DNA from: Marisa cornuarietis
Lineage: Eukaryota > Mollusca > Gastropoda > Architaenioglossa > Ampullariidae
Direction of reading: 5' to 3'
Length of the DNA: 64,000 nt
Assembly: GCA_004794655.1 (NCBI GenBank)
Contig: SMMW01000622.1
Coordinates: 682,001-746,000 of the forward strand
Below are positions 25,133 through 37,500 of the stretch, one piece after another. How positions within the stretch are numbered: the first letter of the stretch is position 1; each line of letters begins with the position of its first letter. Below the pieces are notes generated by a model. That model did no database searches. It saw nothing but the letters and a program-made list of their open reading frames with translations, and was not told where the DNA came from. A program made the translations under genes and the position numbers.

Positions 25133-26430
25133 AGGCTAATTTTTAGACAGGGTATCCCATGCGTGAGTAGTTTCAGACGCTCTTATATCATGTTTGACTC
25201 AGACAAATCTAAAAGTACTAAATATAAGCGTGTTACACTGGATGCCATGTTTAAAGTGAATTCGATGCACTGCTGGAACTGGCTGAGAAAGGTCTAGAAC
25301 ATAGCCTCATAAGGTTGCGAGATCTCCTGGACAGTAGTGTTCCTATTAACCGCCACTACACATGGTAGTTTATTCCAGCTGTGCAAAATGCAGTGTAAAT
25401 AAAAAAAGTAATGTTATATTTTTATCATATTTTATTAATCTCAACAGTACATAAGAACTCATGCTACCCTACACACTCACGAAATACAAGCAGACACACA
25501 TACATACAAGCGTTAGCACACCAACAGTATATGTACAGTGTACACACTAGTCACAACTTCAAAAATGTTTCTCACTTGAAGAAAAAGGCAAGTCTATTGA
25601 AAAAACTATTTAGGCCTAGGGTATCGTAATAACTCTTTAAAATGTAGTACTACTGGTGTTAATTGAGGGCTAAGAATAGAGTCATCTGTACCTAAGGCAT
25701 GTGTCTACATGCATCTCCGCCGCTGTGACAAGTCAGTAGTCAGTGCCATCTGTTTAGACTCTGTCAGTAGTAAGTGACATTTGGCTAAGTTCTGTCAGTG
25801 TCGATTAGATACCTACTTAGGTGTTACCATCCTTTCAGTATCATTGAGTCTTGCCTCCATCGTCATTGAAATAGTGATGCTCAGGGAACATATTATGCCA
25901 AATGATCAAAGTGACTAAAACGTATGGAAGTAAATTTAGAACCCAATGAAAGTGACTTAGCACCAAATACTGAAACAACTTTACAGGAAGTATGCCATTC
26001 TACTGGTGTTTCTCAAGACAGTCATCATTATATCGACACAGTGACTGAACACTAATTGCTAAGAGCGTAACATTAAAAAGCACATAAAAGTCTAATTAAC
26101 TTAATATGAACATATTTATTATTTTTGGTCTTTAAACTATAACGTTAAACAGGTTAACATGTCATAATGATCCTATGAAAACCTTAACAAGTTATTATGT
26201 GTTTAGCCATAATGTGTATCACAAGCATAAAAAATGTTCACGTAATTTTATTTACGTTGACGTGTACCGTGCAAAAGCGTCATAGATATCGACTGTTTTT
26301 CTTTAATCTTGGAGAGAACGAGGAACATTATAAAGCACTGGCCGCTCTCTCTCTCTGTTTAGTGTCATTATCTACCCAGGGATTGACTTGAAGGAAGGCA
26401 GGAAGAACACAAAATGCTGGAGGAAATATA
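25133..26430. other. No gene recognised
   Basis: AT-rich, with short duplicated phrases (gtcagtagtcagtgcc / gtcagtagtaagtgac near 25735 and 25762). Nothing else identified. Confidence 0.5.
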
Positions 26431-26640
26431 GTGACGTCAGTTCTTTTCCTAGGGCGAAGCGACGACGTCTTATATTCATACAGTGGCGTCGATTCTTTTC
26501 CCAGGGTGAAGCGATGACGTGTTAGATCCATCTAGTGACGTCAGTTCTTTTCTCAGGGCGAAGCGATGACGTACAGCCATACTGTGACGTCAGTTTGTGA
26601 AGGCGAAGTGATAAAGATAGGGTGTCGTTACGTCATTAGT
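26431..26640. repeat. 52-bp tandem array with CRE palindromes
   Basis: Four imperfect units start at 26431, 26483, 26535 and 26584. Three open with GTGACGTCAG, containing the full cAMP-response-element palindrome TGACGTCA; the second is GTGGCGTCGA. Each then has TTCTTTTC-CAGGGCGAAGCGATGACGT or a remnant, adding a TGACG half site. A further TTACGTCA lies at about 26628. The array sits 1.6 kb beyond the Drgx stop. Confidence 0.75.
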
Positions 26641-28179
26641 GAGGTCATTCCACCTGCTCTCACACCCGCAACTTCGTTACTTAGGCGGCATTCGTCCTAC
26701 TTTAGTACCCGGGGGGAGGGGGGGTAGGTGTCACTAGATTGAAATGTAAATGCAGTTATGTGCAGTGGCGCCGGACGCAAATGTGTGTCAAGAAATAAAG
26801 TAGTGATGCCAGATATTCCACACAACAAATATGTAAGACATTGTCAAGAATCCCAGGCCAGTGACTAGCTATGGTAGAGTGGTGTAAGATATCGAGGGAC
26901 TTTACGGAGGGTACACAGGCAACAGGCTAGTTTCTACGCACTGGATACGTTTAGTCCTCCGAAACGTTTGATTTTTTTTTTAAGCATGCAAGGCTTACGT
27001 GGTCACACGTAGCATGCCAGGCTCATTGGGTTATAATAGCACGCCGGACTACAAAGCTACACATCACCAGGTTCAGCGTTTACAGGCAGCCAAAAAAAAA
27101 AAAAGTTCCTCACGCATAGTTATTCACTCAGTAGCTTACTTGGAAGGAAATCCACAATTAGTTCCACAGAATTAATTGGGGTTTCTTCGACAATAAACTG
27201 GTCTTAGCGGTCGAATCTCTGATGTCAGGTACCTCAGATTAATAATGTTTACCTTTTTTTTTTTTTTGAAGATTTCTTACTGTCACCTTTTTCAGATTGT
27301 CGAAAACAATGTCAAAGTAATTATTTGGCGTCAAAAGCTGAGACAAAGAAAGGGAAGGTAGAATTAGAACGTGGCCGTGTCTGTCACAAAGCAACACCAA
27401 GGAGTCGGACTTGTGTCTTTGTCTGATGACTACTAGTGTGCACAAGGATTTTCTTAACATAGACTATAAAATCTAAATTTTACAGCAAAACATGGAAAGG
27501 CAGCTCCATCTTTGACAGTAAGTCATGAACCCTCGTGTGCGTGCACTGTGCATGTGCTGTAGGATGTGACACAGTCACACAGGGATTGTGAGGTACACAA
27601 CTGTTTCACGTTCCCGTAATATTAATGTTTAGTAAAACATAGCCACTCCCTACAGAGACACACGGGCCTCATATTCGGCTAAATGCAAAAGCTGATAGTT
27701 TCTTCTTATTTCTTTCTACTTATGTGATAGTTTGCTTTTACTTATTTTCCGTTTTTACAGTCGAGAAAAACATAAGATACACCGCTGTCTCTTCTCATGG
27801 CACAGGTACTCTAATGATCACAAAGTAAAACCGAAGTTCGGAATTTCCGGCGAGACTAGTCTGTGACTAGAATGGTGCCAGACAGTGACTGGTAGGAAGC
27901 AGTAGGCGGGTGTCAGACAATGGTCATAGGTCATAGACGGGTGTCAGACAATGACTGGTGGGAAGATGTTGACAGGCGTGGGAATCTGTACATTGTTTTA
28001 AAACTCTTGGAAGTCTGTATACTAGTGTCAGACAGGTAGGAAGCTGTAGCCTTGTGTCACAATGGTTACTGTCGCCTTGTACACATGTGTCAGCCTGACT
28101 GGTGAGAACTGTCGACTTGGTGAGATGGTGTATAATGGTGTCAGATTGACTGGTGGGAAGCTTGTGGGCTGATGTGGTG
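26640..28179 (-). other. Drgx 3' flank / presumptive 3' UTR
   Basis: Region following the Drgx stop. The first 340 bases (27840-28170) are degenerate tandem units built around GTGTCAGAC and GACTGGTGGGAAG. I found no convincing AATAAA on the minus strand close to the stop, so the 3' end is undefined. A-rich and T-rich runs occur at 26970 and 27250. Confidence 0.4.
27840..28170. repeat. Degenerate tandem repeat, 'gtgtcagac...actggtgggaag' units
   Basis: Six or more imperfect units of roughly 35-60 bases share GTGTCAGA and ACTGGTGGGAAG or variants (for example near 27888, 27950, 28036, 28090 and 28140). It lies directly downstream of the Drgx stop codon, so it is probably transcribed in the 3' UTR. 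Confidence 0.6.
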
Positions 28180-28508
28180 CTACAGGTCTGATGCAGCATG
28201 TCGTTGCTCCGTGACGCTGGCCACTACAGCCTCGGCGTGCTCCCGGGCGCGGCGCCGCAGCTCGGCCACACTAGACGTGCGTTGCTCGTGCGACACCAGT
28301 GACGTGCGCTGTTCGTGCGACACCAGTGACGCGCGCTGTTCGTGGAGACCAGAAACTAATGACGTGCGCTGCTCGTGCTGTAGGCCAGGCACAGGACTGA
28401 TGCACGGGACAGGGGACATGGTCCCTGTCAGACCGGACATGGTGAAGGGTGCTGGCTGTGCCACGTAGGAGCTGCGAGGACTGCAGCACAGGCACAAAGG
28501 TAGACAAC
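28180..28508 (-). CDS. Drgx: Drgx coding exon 6 (Cys motif, 27-bp repeats, OAR, stop)
   Basis: Acceptor gtgttgcag|GT completes Gly443. The exon encodes CLPLCLCC, aligning with the GPLCSCC segment of vertebrate DRGX. A P/S/G-rich stretch follows, then four HEQR(T/A)S(L/S)V-type units (genomic 28276-28382). The OAR motif [17 protein letters not shown] comes next, then a 14-residue tail and TAG at 28180-28182. OAR motifs in paired-like proteins usually damp transactivation or DNA binding in cis. Here the last repeat runs directly into the OAR, so the repeat has grown at the edge of the motif. Confidence 0.93.
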
Positions 28509-31501
28509 CTGCAACACCATAAACGTCACAGTGGGTATGTTATCCAGTATACTGTATACTGTATCTCTGCAACTTGGATCTGAAACTACTAGAAAGTTCC
28601 TGGCCTGCTCTGCTTGAAGCCGATTTGCTGCCATACTGTCGCAGTATCTGTAATGCGCTACAGTATCAACGTTGCATGCATTTTGTTTTCTTGAACTGCC
28701 TAGATTTTAAAATTTAGAAGACAGGTGTCGATATGCTGGCTTATATGACATCACAAATCGTATTATGGTTGCAAGGTAGGTAAAGCAGGATCTATTACAG
28801 CACGGGCATGGTCTAGCCAGTAGTTTAACGTCAGTGGTCTGACAATATACGCATTAGGGGTGGGAAGTAGATTGCAGAAAATAATAATAAGAAGAAGAAC
28901 AACAGCTACGTCAACAACAATTATTTTACGATGGTTATTATTTTCGTTACTGCTGATCGCTGTATCCTAGCTAAAGCAAGACTCATCGTGCTTTACAAAG
29001 GTTAAATTAAAAACATAAATATAGAATGACAATTCACAGGGACAGAGCTGACATATTTTATACTTTTTTAAACGGATACCTTAATACAGAGTGTGGTTCT
29101 GGGTAAAACCAGTGAGAGTCTGCACATTTTGACCGATCCTCACGAAATTTGGAAAGACTACTCTTTTCATCTACAGGAAGGTAGCAGACTATAGTTTGGT
29201 TGGAGTATTTAGCTCCCAACTATATTTATTGTACCTGTTATAAGATGCTACCGGTCGTTTGCTTATATTGAAGCGGATGGATTGCTTTGTTATTTTTATT
29301 ATCTTATGTGTATATTATACGGATTGATTATATGTAAACTGCTTATTGTTGAATTATTCTGTGCATGTTTGTATGTGTTGTGGAATAGAAATGTTTAAAA
29401 AAAATGATGTTTCGGGTGGCATCAAATAAAAAAGAAATACTACGCAGAAAATTTGTCGGCATCTGTTACGGAGAGAAAAGTTTGAGAACGTGTAATTTGA
29501 GAAGATATGCTACGAAAGACAGAGGAAATGAGCGAAGGAGACAGCCGCGTGGCGGATAGCACCACCACTTCCCTCAAACGCTGCTCCTGTTGCGAAACAA
29601 GTGTTGTCAACTTGCCGATGTCAGGAAAGGACATCGAGAGCACAAGTACAAAGTAGTTGTAAGAGCTTCGTTGGTTTGTCACACTGACACCGCGCATTCA
29701 GTGACGGAACAGAATAATTTGACTCAGTTAAACTGGTAAAGGGAAAGAAAACAAAATCTCTCTAAAGAATTTGAGGGACAAATTACCCCGGGCAATACCG
29801 GGTACTGCGGCTAGTACAATAATAATATGAAATATAGCTCTCACCTACAGATGCACACTTACACATACACTGTCTTGTTTGTATTTCTATTCGCACGCGC
29901 TTTGAGTACACCCAAGCAAAACCCATCAGCTAAGGCTCCCAGAGTAGCGGGTAAGAATACGGTAGACTTTATCAGCAAGATAATACAATTCTAAAACAGA
30001 TGTGGGTAAAATTTCAGAGTCAAAGCAGATTTGCCTAAGGGATTTGTAGAATACATGAAGGTGGGGAATTTTTCAGAACACAGCATATAGTAATACCATC
30101 ACTTTTGTCTTTCTCCGCCCCCCAGAAAAAAGCGGTTAATTATTCGTTTACAGCAAACGCAATGGCTAAGCTATCGAACTTCCATCATTTTCGAGAAAAC
30201 AAATTGTGTCGTAAAAGCGTTTATATCTGGAATTATCACCGCTTAGAGGTCGATCCACCAATGTCCACACGTACACAAACATTGCCCCGTCCTCCTCTTG
30301 TGGCTACCGTGCCTGCAGACATCAAGCCATCTAAGTAGATTCCTGAACTGCTAGAAAAGACAGCAAACTATCAACGTATATCCTTGACTAGACAACAAGC
30401 CGTCTGGGTATAGATCCTTGAGCTTGTAGACTAGTCAAAGCAGCTATATAAATCCATGAATTACTAGGCAGCAAGCCATGTACGTAAATCCTTGAGCTTG
30501 TAGAATTGACGTGAAGACAGTGATCGGTTTGTGAATCCTACTACAGCGAGGAATCGAGATGTAGATCCTTGAACGACTCGAATAAACGAACTCACAAAGC
30601 TGCTTAAGACAGACTCAAATTCACCGCGAATAAGGCAACGGTGTTATACTAAAGACATTTAAAAATGAGTAAGTATGAGGATAAGAATAGGGATAAAGGT
30701 AGTAGTTCATTTAAGAAGAAATCAAACTGTTATTTCGTCATGATAATGACATATCAGTGCAGTTTGCAATAGGTCAAGCTATGGTTTCTCTCTGGCTCCT
30801 ACACTGATGGTGAGAAAGAGCTGGGAACTGAGTGACGTTCAAAGTCTAATCAACGCATCGTCCTCTTGGTCAACGGTGATGCAGCGTGGCCCTTAATGTA
30901 TGTCTAAACTGCTTTGTCTGCCGCTGCCTATGAAACAAATCTGTTGATATTTACCTTTTATTTTAAGTACACAGAATACAATGTGCTGCCCCATTTTATG
31001 CGCTTCAGAAAGCGCCTCTCCAGTCAGTGGTCGTATCAAAGGACAGGTTTCTTGCCGACGGCACAGACACAGACATACACATACATACTCAGCAGTTTCA
31101 CGTGCGTACTGGTAATTACACATGCCATTTGAAATAGGTTCCAGCTCAACCGAGGTCTTCGCTTCCAAAAAAAAAATTCCTTAAAAACACCAGATTCCAC
31201 CCACCCCTTACAAAATCCCATCACAAAATTGAGATTTGTATGGTTAACACACCCCAAAATAATCTTGCTCCTAATCTAACACCAACTCCACAAGTACTTT
31301 ACCCTAAGCACAAATCTTAATACCTACCCCAAACCTTCCTTTAACCCTAACCTAAACCTTTGTTCATTTAGTTTCCTGAGAATACATCTTTCTCGTGCGC
31401 GCGCACACACACACACTAGCAAAGCTGCATCCAAATTTTGAATTTTAAATGTTTCCCTTTACGCGAGGCTGTATTAGGCGTCAGTTTGTGCTTGTGTTTG
31501 T

Positions 31502-31591
<90 letters not shown>

Positions 31592-34500
31592 AACAGCTTG
31601 AACAATTAATTATACAAAGTGGCGGTTACGCTAAAGATAAGAAAATAATTTTAATAGTTTTAATAATTTAGGTATTACGTATTCAAATGTGTTTATTCAA
31701 ATCCTTCAATGATGCATCTTACGTTATAAAATTAACACTGCGTAAGACTTTGTGACAAGGCATAAGAACAAAACTGTTAACAATGCAGCCAGGCTTGAAA
31801 CGCTTCTACAGAAAATGAGAAGTACCTTTGAAGGCAGGGTGGGGCACGTGTAATGTGTGCTGCAGGAAGGAGCGGGATGCGTGCAGCGAGTCGTACGGCT
31901 TCAGGCTCGGGCTGCGAGAGAAAAACAAATCTAACAAAATTGTTTTCAAAAACTTCACACTTTGTTGCTAGGCAACCTTTTCCCCCCACAAGCTGACAGT
32001 CTAGCCTCACCTCCCGGTACTGACATCACACAGTAACTGCTGATCGTAACAGTTTACAAGGGTGTCGAACGTTTATCAAATCACCAGGCTGAGATCAGCA
32101 CATTTCCCATATTCTGAAATAATCCACAGCCTCCATTCTTGAGATACAACCCTACACTCATCACCATGCACAGAAATATGTTAGTACCGTCGTCACAATT
32201 GTCAACGGATATGCTTAATTGACAAAATGTTCAAGCTTTCCCATTGGTCGTAGCCTTGGAAATGTACGCATATCCATGTACATTCCTGACGTCATGATTT
32301 TGACTTTTTGTGCATGCTTGTAGGTTTGTATCTCGAGAACTGAAGTGGGAAAAGGTTCCCTTGGATCTAGAGAAATATTATTTTGTATTCAGCTTAGCCA
32401 AGTCATTAAAAAAATCATCAAGATAGCCTTTCAATATTTCTCAGAGAGTTTTCTGTTTTAAGTAACAAAGACACAATCACAATTCTCAACTCCTTAGGAG
32501 TGTAAGTAAACGCTATAACAATTTTGCACTTATTATTATTATTATTAAGTAACAAAAGAATTTTTGTGAGTGTTAAAATAAATAAATAAATAAATAAATC
32601 ACCTAATCCTCAAAACAAATGAATATCAGACTGCATCAAACTGTCTTTTAACAATGTTATAGTAGAACGAACAAATTCAAGCGACTAGGTCTACACAAGT
32701 AAGAAAAGAACATGCTAGACTCGGTAGACATAAATGAAAAATTCACTTCCTGTTGAATTACAGGACGGAATAGGTCACTCACGTGCACCCAAGAAGCATG
32801 ACAAAATACAGTACTTCTATTTCTGGTAGAGTCAGAAAAGCAACACACCTGTCAAAAGGCGGCAGGAAGGTGGGTCTCTGCAGAGAAGCTGCTAGAAGCG
32901 AATGGGAGAATGGAAATGTCGTGCGATTCACTTTGGTAAGAAGATTGAGGTCAGGCGGGAACATCATAGATGGCATCAGGCTAAAGACGTTTTTTAAAGA
33001 AGGGCCATGAGCTGTATCACAGCTTCCTGCACTGGGGAGTAGTGTGTGGGAGGTCAAAGATTGAGATGACTGAGTCGACTGATGTCTGGGACTTGACGAC
33101 AGTTGTATCCCCCTGTCACCTGACTTCGTCTCGCGAGATTGTGACGCCACGGTGAGTTCCGGGATGACAAGTGGGCGTGGGCTGCATTTCACATTTTGTC
33201 GCTTATCGTCCACGTCGTTCTGTGCATTTGCAGTCTCTCCATCGTCTACATTCCTATGGCCGACTTCAACATCACGTGATTTAGACATGAGCGGCCCCAC
33301 TCTACTTACTTCAGAGCAGTTGCCTGCCTCGTCAGAAGGAAGGGCTTCGGCATCGTGTTTGTTGCTGAGGTCCTGAGCGACATTGTTTTCCTCAATGTCC
33401 GTCGTGTCGGTCTCCTGCTCACCAAACACTTTCTCTGTCGTCTGCGCACTGTCCTCCTCATTTGCCTTCATTCTGTGCTCCTGGGGGTCAACGAAACCCT
33501 GCATTCTGCACTCCTGGGAGTCATCGAGTCCTTGGATCATGTTGTCCTCGGAGTCACCAAGCCCTTGCGTCCTGTGCTCCTGGGGGTCAACGATCCCCTG
33601 CACATTACTACTGCCAGGGTCGAAGCTGACATTTTGGGGCTCAGTGCTGCCCTCTGTTTTCATGTCAGTCTGGACAACATGATCTTCGTCGTCAGCCTCA
33701 TTTTCTTCAGCGTCCACGTGAGTAGAGCTGCTGGTCTGACCCTGGGGGCAAGTCTGCTGAGAGAAGCGTTCGCTCTTTCTCCACTTAGCCCTTCGATTTT
33801 GGAACCACACCTTACAACAAAAAAGAGTACTTTAAGATAATTTCATTCTTGAAACCAGAGAATATATGAACTGGTCATGAGAAGTAGCAGGGAAAAGGTT
33901 CTCTAAAACACAGCAAGAAAGTACTTGTCTGACACATGGTGAGACCTAAATAAGACAACATAGCCAAACACAATTATTTTATTATATGTGCATAACCTAC
34001 TGATAAAACAGTATAATCTATTTGTGCTGCGTACTAATAAAAACACTACATTAATTTTGTGTCGACTAAAGTACAAAAATCTCCAAGCAAGCAGAACGCC
34101 TCCCTAATAGTACAAAAGCAAAAAAATAAATAAATAAACCACACAAAAAACAAACAAACAAAAAAACTCAAAATAAAAAAGATTAAAAGACGGTAAAGCT
34201 CTGTAGCGTGATATATTAATATTCTTATGATGCTTATCATTCTAGGATGAGCTTCCCAGCGGTTCAATGACCGTCTTTCACATGGACTTCATGATGAAAG
34301 ATCAAACGAAAGAAATCAAAATATTCACGTTTGTTTTGGGACTTTATTTGTCTTTTCAAGTGCAGCAGTGAGAGAGAATGTTACAGTGGATGTGTTTCTA
34401 TTATTGACGGTTAAGGGAGCCGTACCTGTCTGTGAGAGTCAGAAGCTGAAGATACGATCGAACTCTACAGGAATAATCTAAAGAGACCTATTTCTATGAG

Positions 34501-37500
34501 TACACCGAATTTCAAGATTTTATCTTTTTAACAAAAAATGTCACACTAAGTTAATAAGTAAAAGAAGTACAGAAGCAGATTCCTTATGGGGCCTGATTTT
34601 GTGTGTAAACTGTTGAGAATTAAAAACATTAAAGGTTTTGAGAATAATGGTTTCTCTGGGCTGAATGATAACATGCAAGTTACTGACACTACATATACTA
34701 CTGAAATTTAAGTAGTGTTTTACCTTTGCTGTAATTTATTGCAGCAATTCAGAACAACACATAACTGTTTTATCTTTTGGATAAATGTACTTATGTCTTG
34801 CAATCTATGCGAAAATCTTAAACATCTGCTGCATAAACTCATGCAAAATCTACTGATGCATATACTGTTTGTACAGATATACTTAATCTGGACACATGTC
34901 GTCAAAGGTAAACTTATTGCAAATTATCAAACTGTTTAGCAGCTGAGTTCAGGAAAGAAGAAATTCAAGACTTGTCACAGAATTAATCGAATTCATTAAT
35001 GTGAGCTTCTATTTTTCAAACATCCGTCCTCATACTAATATGGTTTTCAAATAAGCCCTGGTATCTATTTTTGTAAGACTTATCCAGACTGGGGAAAAGA
35101 AGAAGTATGGAGAAACGCGAAGAAGAAATGTTGCCATAACAAAAGAGGCGGGTGGAAAGGGGAGCCAACCACGGCAACGATCATTTGCACCTTATCAACG
35201 TTAATAATCCCCGCCTCCCAGCCGTCCACCCCTCCAGCTTCCATTTTCCTTTCTTTCTTTTCTGTTGAGAGAAGCAGCGAGGCCAGCATAGATTCTTGGC
35301 GGTGCGTGCGCCCTATGATTCCTCACGCGCGGGCCTAATCCCCTGATCGATGTAATTAGCTTTAATCTGCTGGCGCGCTGTTTGCACGGGGCGCTTCACT
35401 TCCTTGAGGACCTGATAACAGTGGAAGCGGATTCTCCATTCAGTTTACAAATACAGGCTCTCCATTAATTTGCTATTACGGGTTAATTTAATAAGAAGTC
35501 CTTGTCGGCGTAATTAGCGGGAGCCTGGCATGGTCTGCCTGATGCCCCCTCCCCCTCCACCACCTTCTCCTCCTGGTTGCAGCTCTGTGCTGGAGGCCGG
35601 CTCCCCCGACCTGTGTGCCTCTCTTGGTGCGCTAAGTCGCGGCCCTGTCGATGTTAAAAACGCATTTTTCTTTCAAATCCAAACTGAACAGCAGCTAGCT
35701 AATTTTCTAAATGGCAGAAATTTTTCTTCTTCTTCTACCTTGTTGTATCCGATTATATGGGTCCTTTCAGTTTAGCAGTTCTTCTGCCTAAGACGTAGCA
35801 TATTCCCCGAAAGGAGGCTCTCAGTGGCTTTGATTCATATTGACAAGCAGCAGCAATCCTGTTTGCCGGATTTCTTTCATTAAAACATGGCGGTAATTAG
35901 GATATTTACTTTGACTCTAGCCTTATTCCAATATTTTACTACTGGATAAGTAGCTAAGAGACGCCAAGACAGTTTACGTAACCCTCCCATACGAGACAGG
36001 GGCAGGGATGACTCACCAGGGCCGCGCACCGAGAACGTTGACCTGGCGCCTGGTCATGCGTACAGCTGTTTACACGTGACGTTACTAGCCATACGTACAG
36101 CTGCTTTAACGTGATGTCACTAACCCTGCGTTAAGCTGCTTTACATGCGGCGTCTAATGTCAGGCAAAATGTGCGTCTAGCTGTTGTTTGCCTTTGGCTA
36201 TTACGGTGGGCAGTAGTTTTACAAGATGTTATTTGGCGATTACTTTGTGTAGTAGTGTTTCAGCGTATTGGTGCTCTTGTAGAAGAGGGCGGCGGTGTTT
36301 TCAATGTTCTGTCAGACAGTCGGACCGCCCCTTTCGTCAAGCCAACAGAGGTCATTGTCAGTGGTATCTAGACCAGGCGAAGTGAAATTAGTCAAGGGTG
36401 AAATTAGTCAAGGGCCAAGACCCGTCAAGGGTGGAAAAATAGACAAAATAAATAAGCAAACAGGCAAAAAATAAATAAAAATAAAAGCTAGAGCACTTCA
36501 GTTTAGTGTTAGTTTCTCCAAGTGAACATAATATTAATGTACATTATGGATACAAGCAACAATCAATTATCATCAATTCCTACAAACAAAATATCGTAGA
36601 GAATAAAGTGTAAACGTTTTACGAGGCTGCAACACGTACTGAAGTAAAATGTCTTTTACATTTACAGTATATCTTGAAATTTTAAAAAGAATGTGTTATG
36701 TATATGTGGGTTAACAAAAACAGTTCTAAATTTTAAATATGTGAGATGTATTAGCACGGGTAATCTAATGTAACGTGTTGCAGGTACAGTGTATTGACAA
36801 GTATGCGTGTAATTTTGTAATAATGTGTTATTTGTGTTCAAAGTTTATTTAGTGTACATATCAAGTATACATCTAATTTTTAAAGGGCCAGATGTATGAC
36901 AATGTATATATATATATATAATTTTAAAATAATTTGTTATGCGAAGCATATGTCTCTAACTTTTTTCCACTAAAAGTCAATCTGACAAAAATTTGTAGGT
37001 TTCGAGATTACGTCACAACCGTCTTTAATTGCACAACGGCTACTGTCTTGACAACTGGCAGAGATCGAGAGGCCAGTGAACTTACCTGAACTCGCGCCTC
37101 CGTCAGGTTAATGCGCATGGCAAGGTCCTCCCGCATAAACACATCCGGGTAGTGCGTCTGGGCAAAAGCCTTCTCCAGCTCCTCTAACTGTCGTCACCAA
37201 TGAACACAAAAATTGTGTCGTGACCAATGAACATTTACAAATGAGGTCGCCATCGGCAATCATGACTATCTCATCCTTCTTCATCTTTTTAAATATATCT
37301 ATTTTCCCCCTCCAAGTATTGTTGAATGTATCTATCTCCCTATTCTTTTTATTATTGCTGATCTAACTGAACAGTAGCTAGATAATTTTCTAAATGACAG
37401 AATTTCGTCTTCTTCTAACTTGCTGATTATCTCCACTCCCCACCTTATATTTTTAAGTGCATACGTCTTCCTCCACTCCTTATCTTGATAAATATATTTA

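Larger units (their letters stand above)
28509..31825 (-). other. Drgx intron 5 (3.3 kb)
   Basis: Phase-1 intron, gtactt...gtgttgcag. It holds a plus-strand Helitron-like element ending at 29814, loose repeats of an 'atccttgagcttgtag' motif near 30400-30570, and a (GT)n(GA)n tract at 31500-31592. No further exon was recognised. Confidence 0.8.
33811..37085 (-). other. Drgx intron 3 (3.3 kb)
   Basis: Phase-0 intron at the common paired-like position, gtaagt...ttgtaag. It contains a homeodomain-site-rich block (35280-35540), a 35-bp tandem repeat (36058-36150) and AT-rich filler with a TA run near 36905-36920. No exon was recognised. Confidence 0.85.

Noticed and set aside
28271..28507. Alternative minus frame of 78 codons over exon 6, and a plus frame over the same DNA
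   Set aside because: The frame giving the Cys and OAR motifs matches the incoming splice phase; the others are shadows helped by the 27-bp repeat.
33355..33840. 161- and 99-codon plus-strand open frames
   Set aside because: Antisense shadows of Drgx exon 4.
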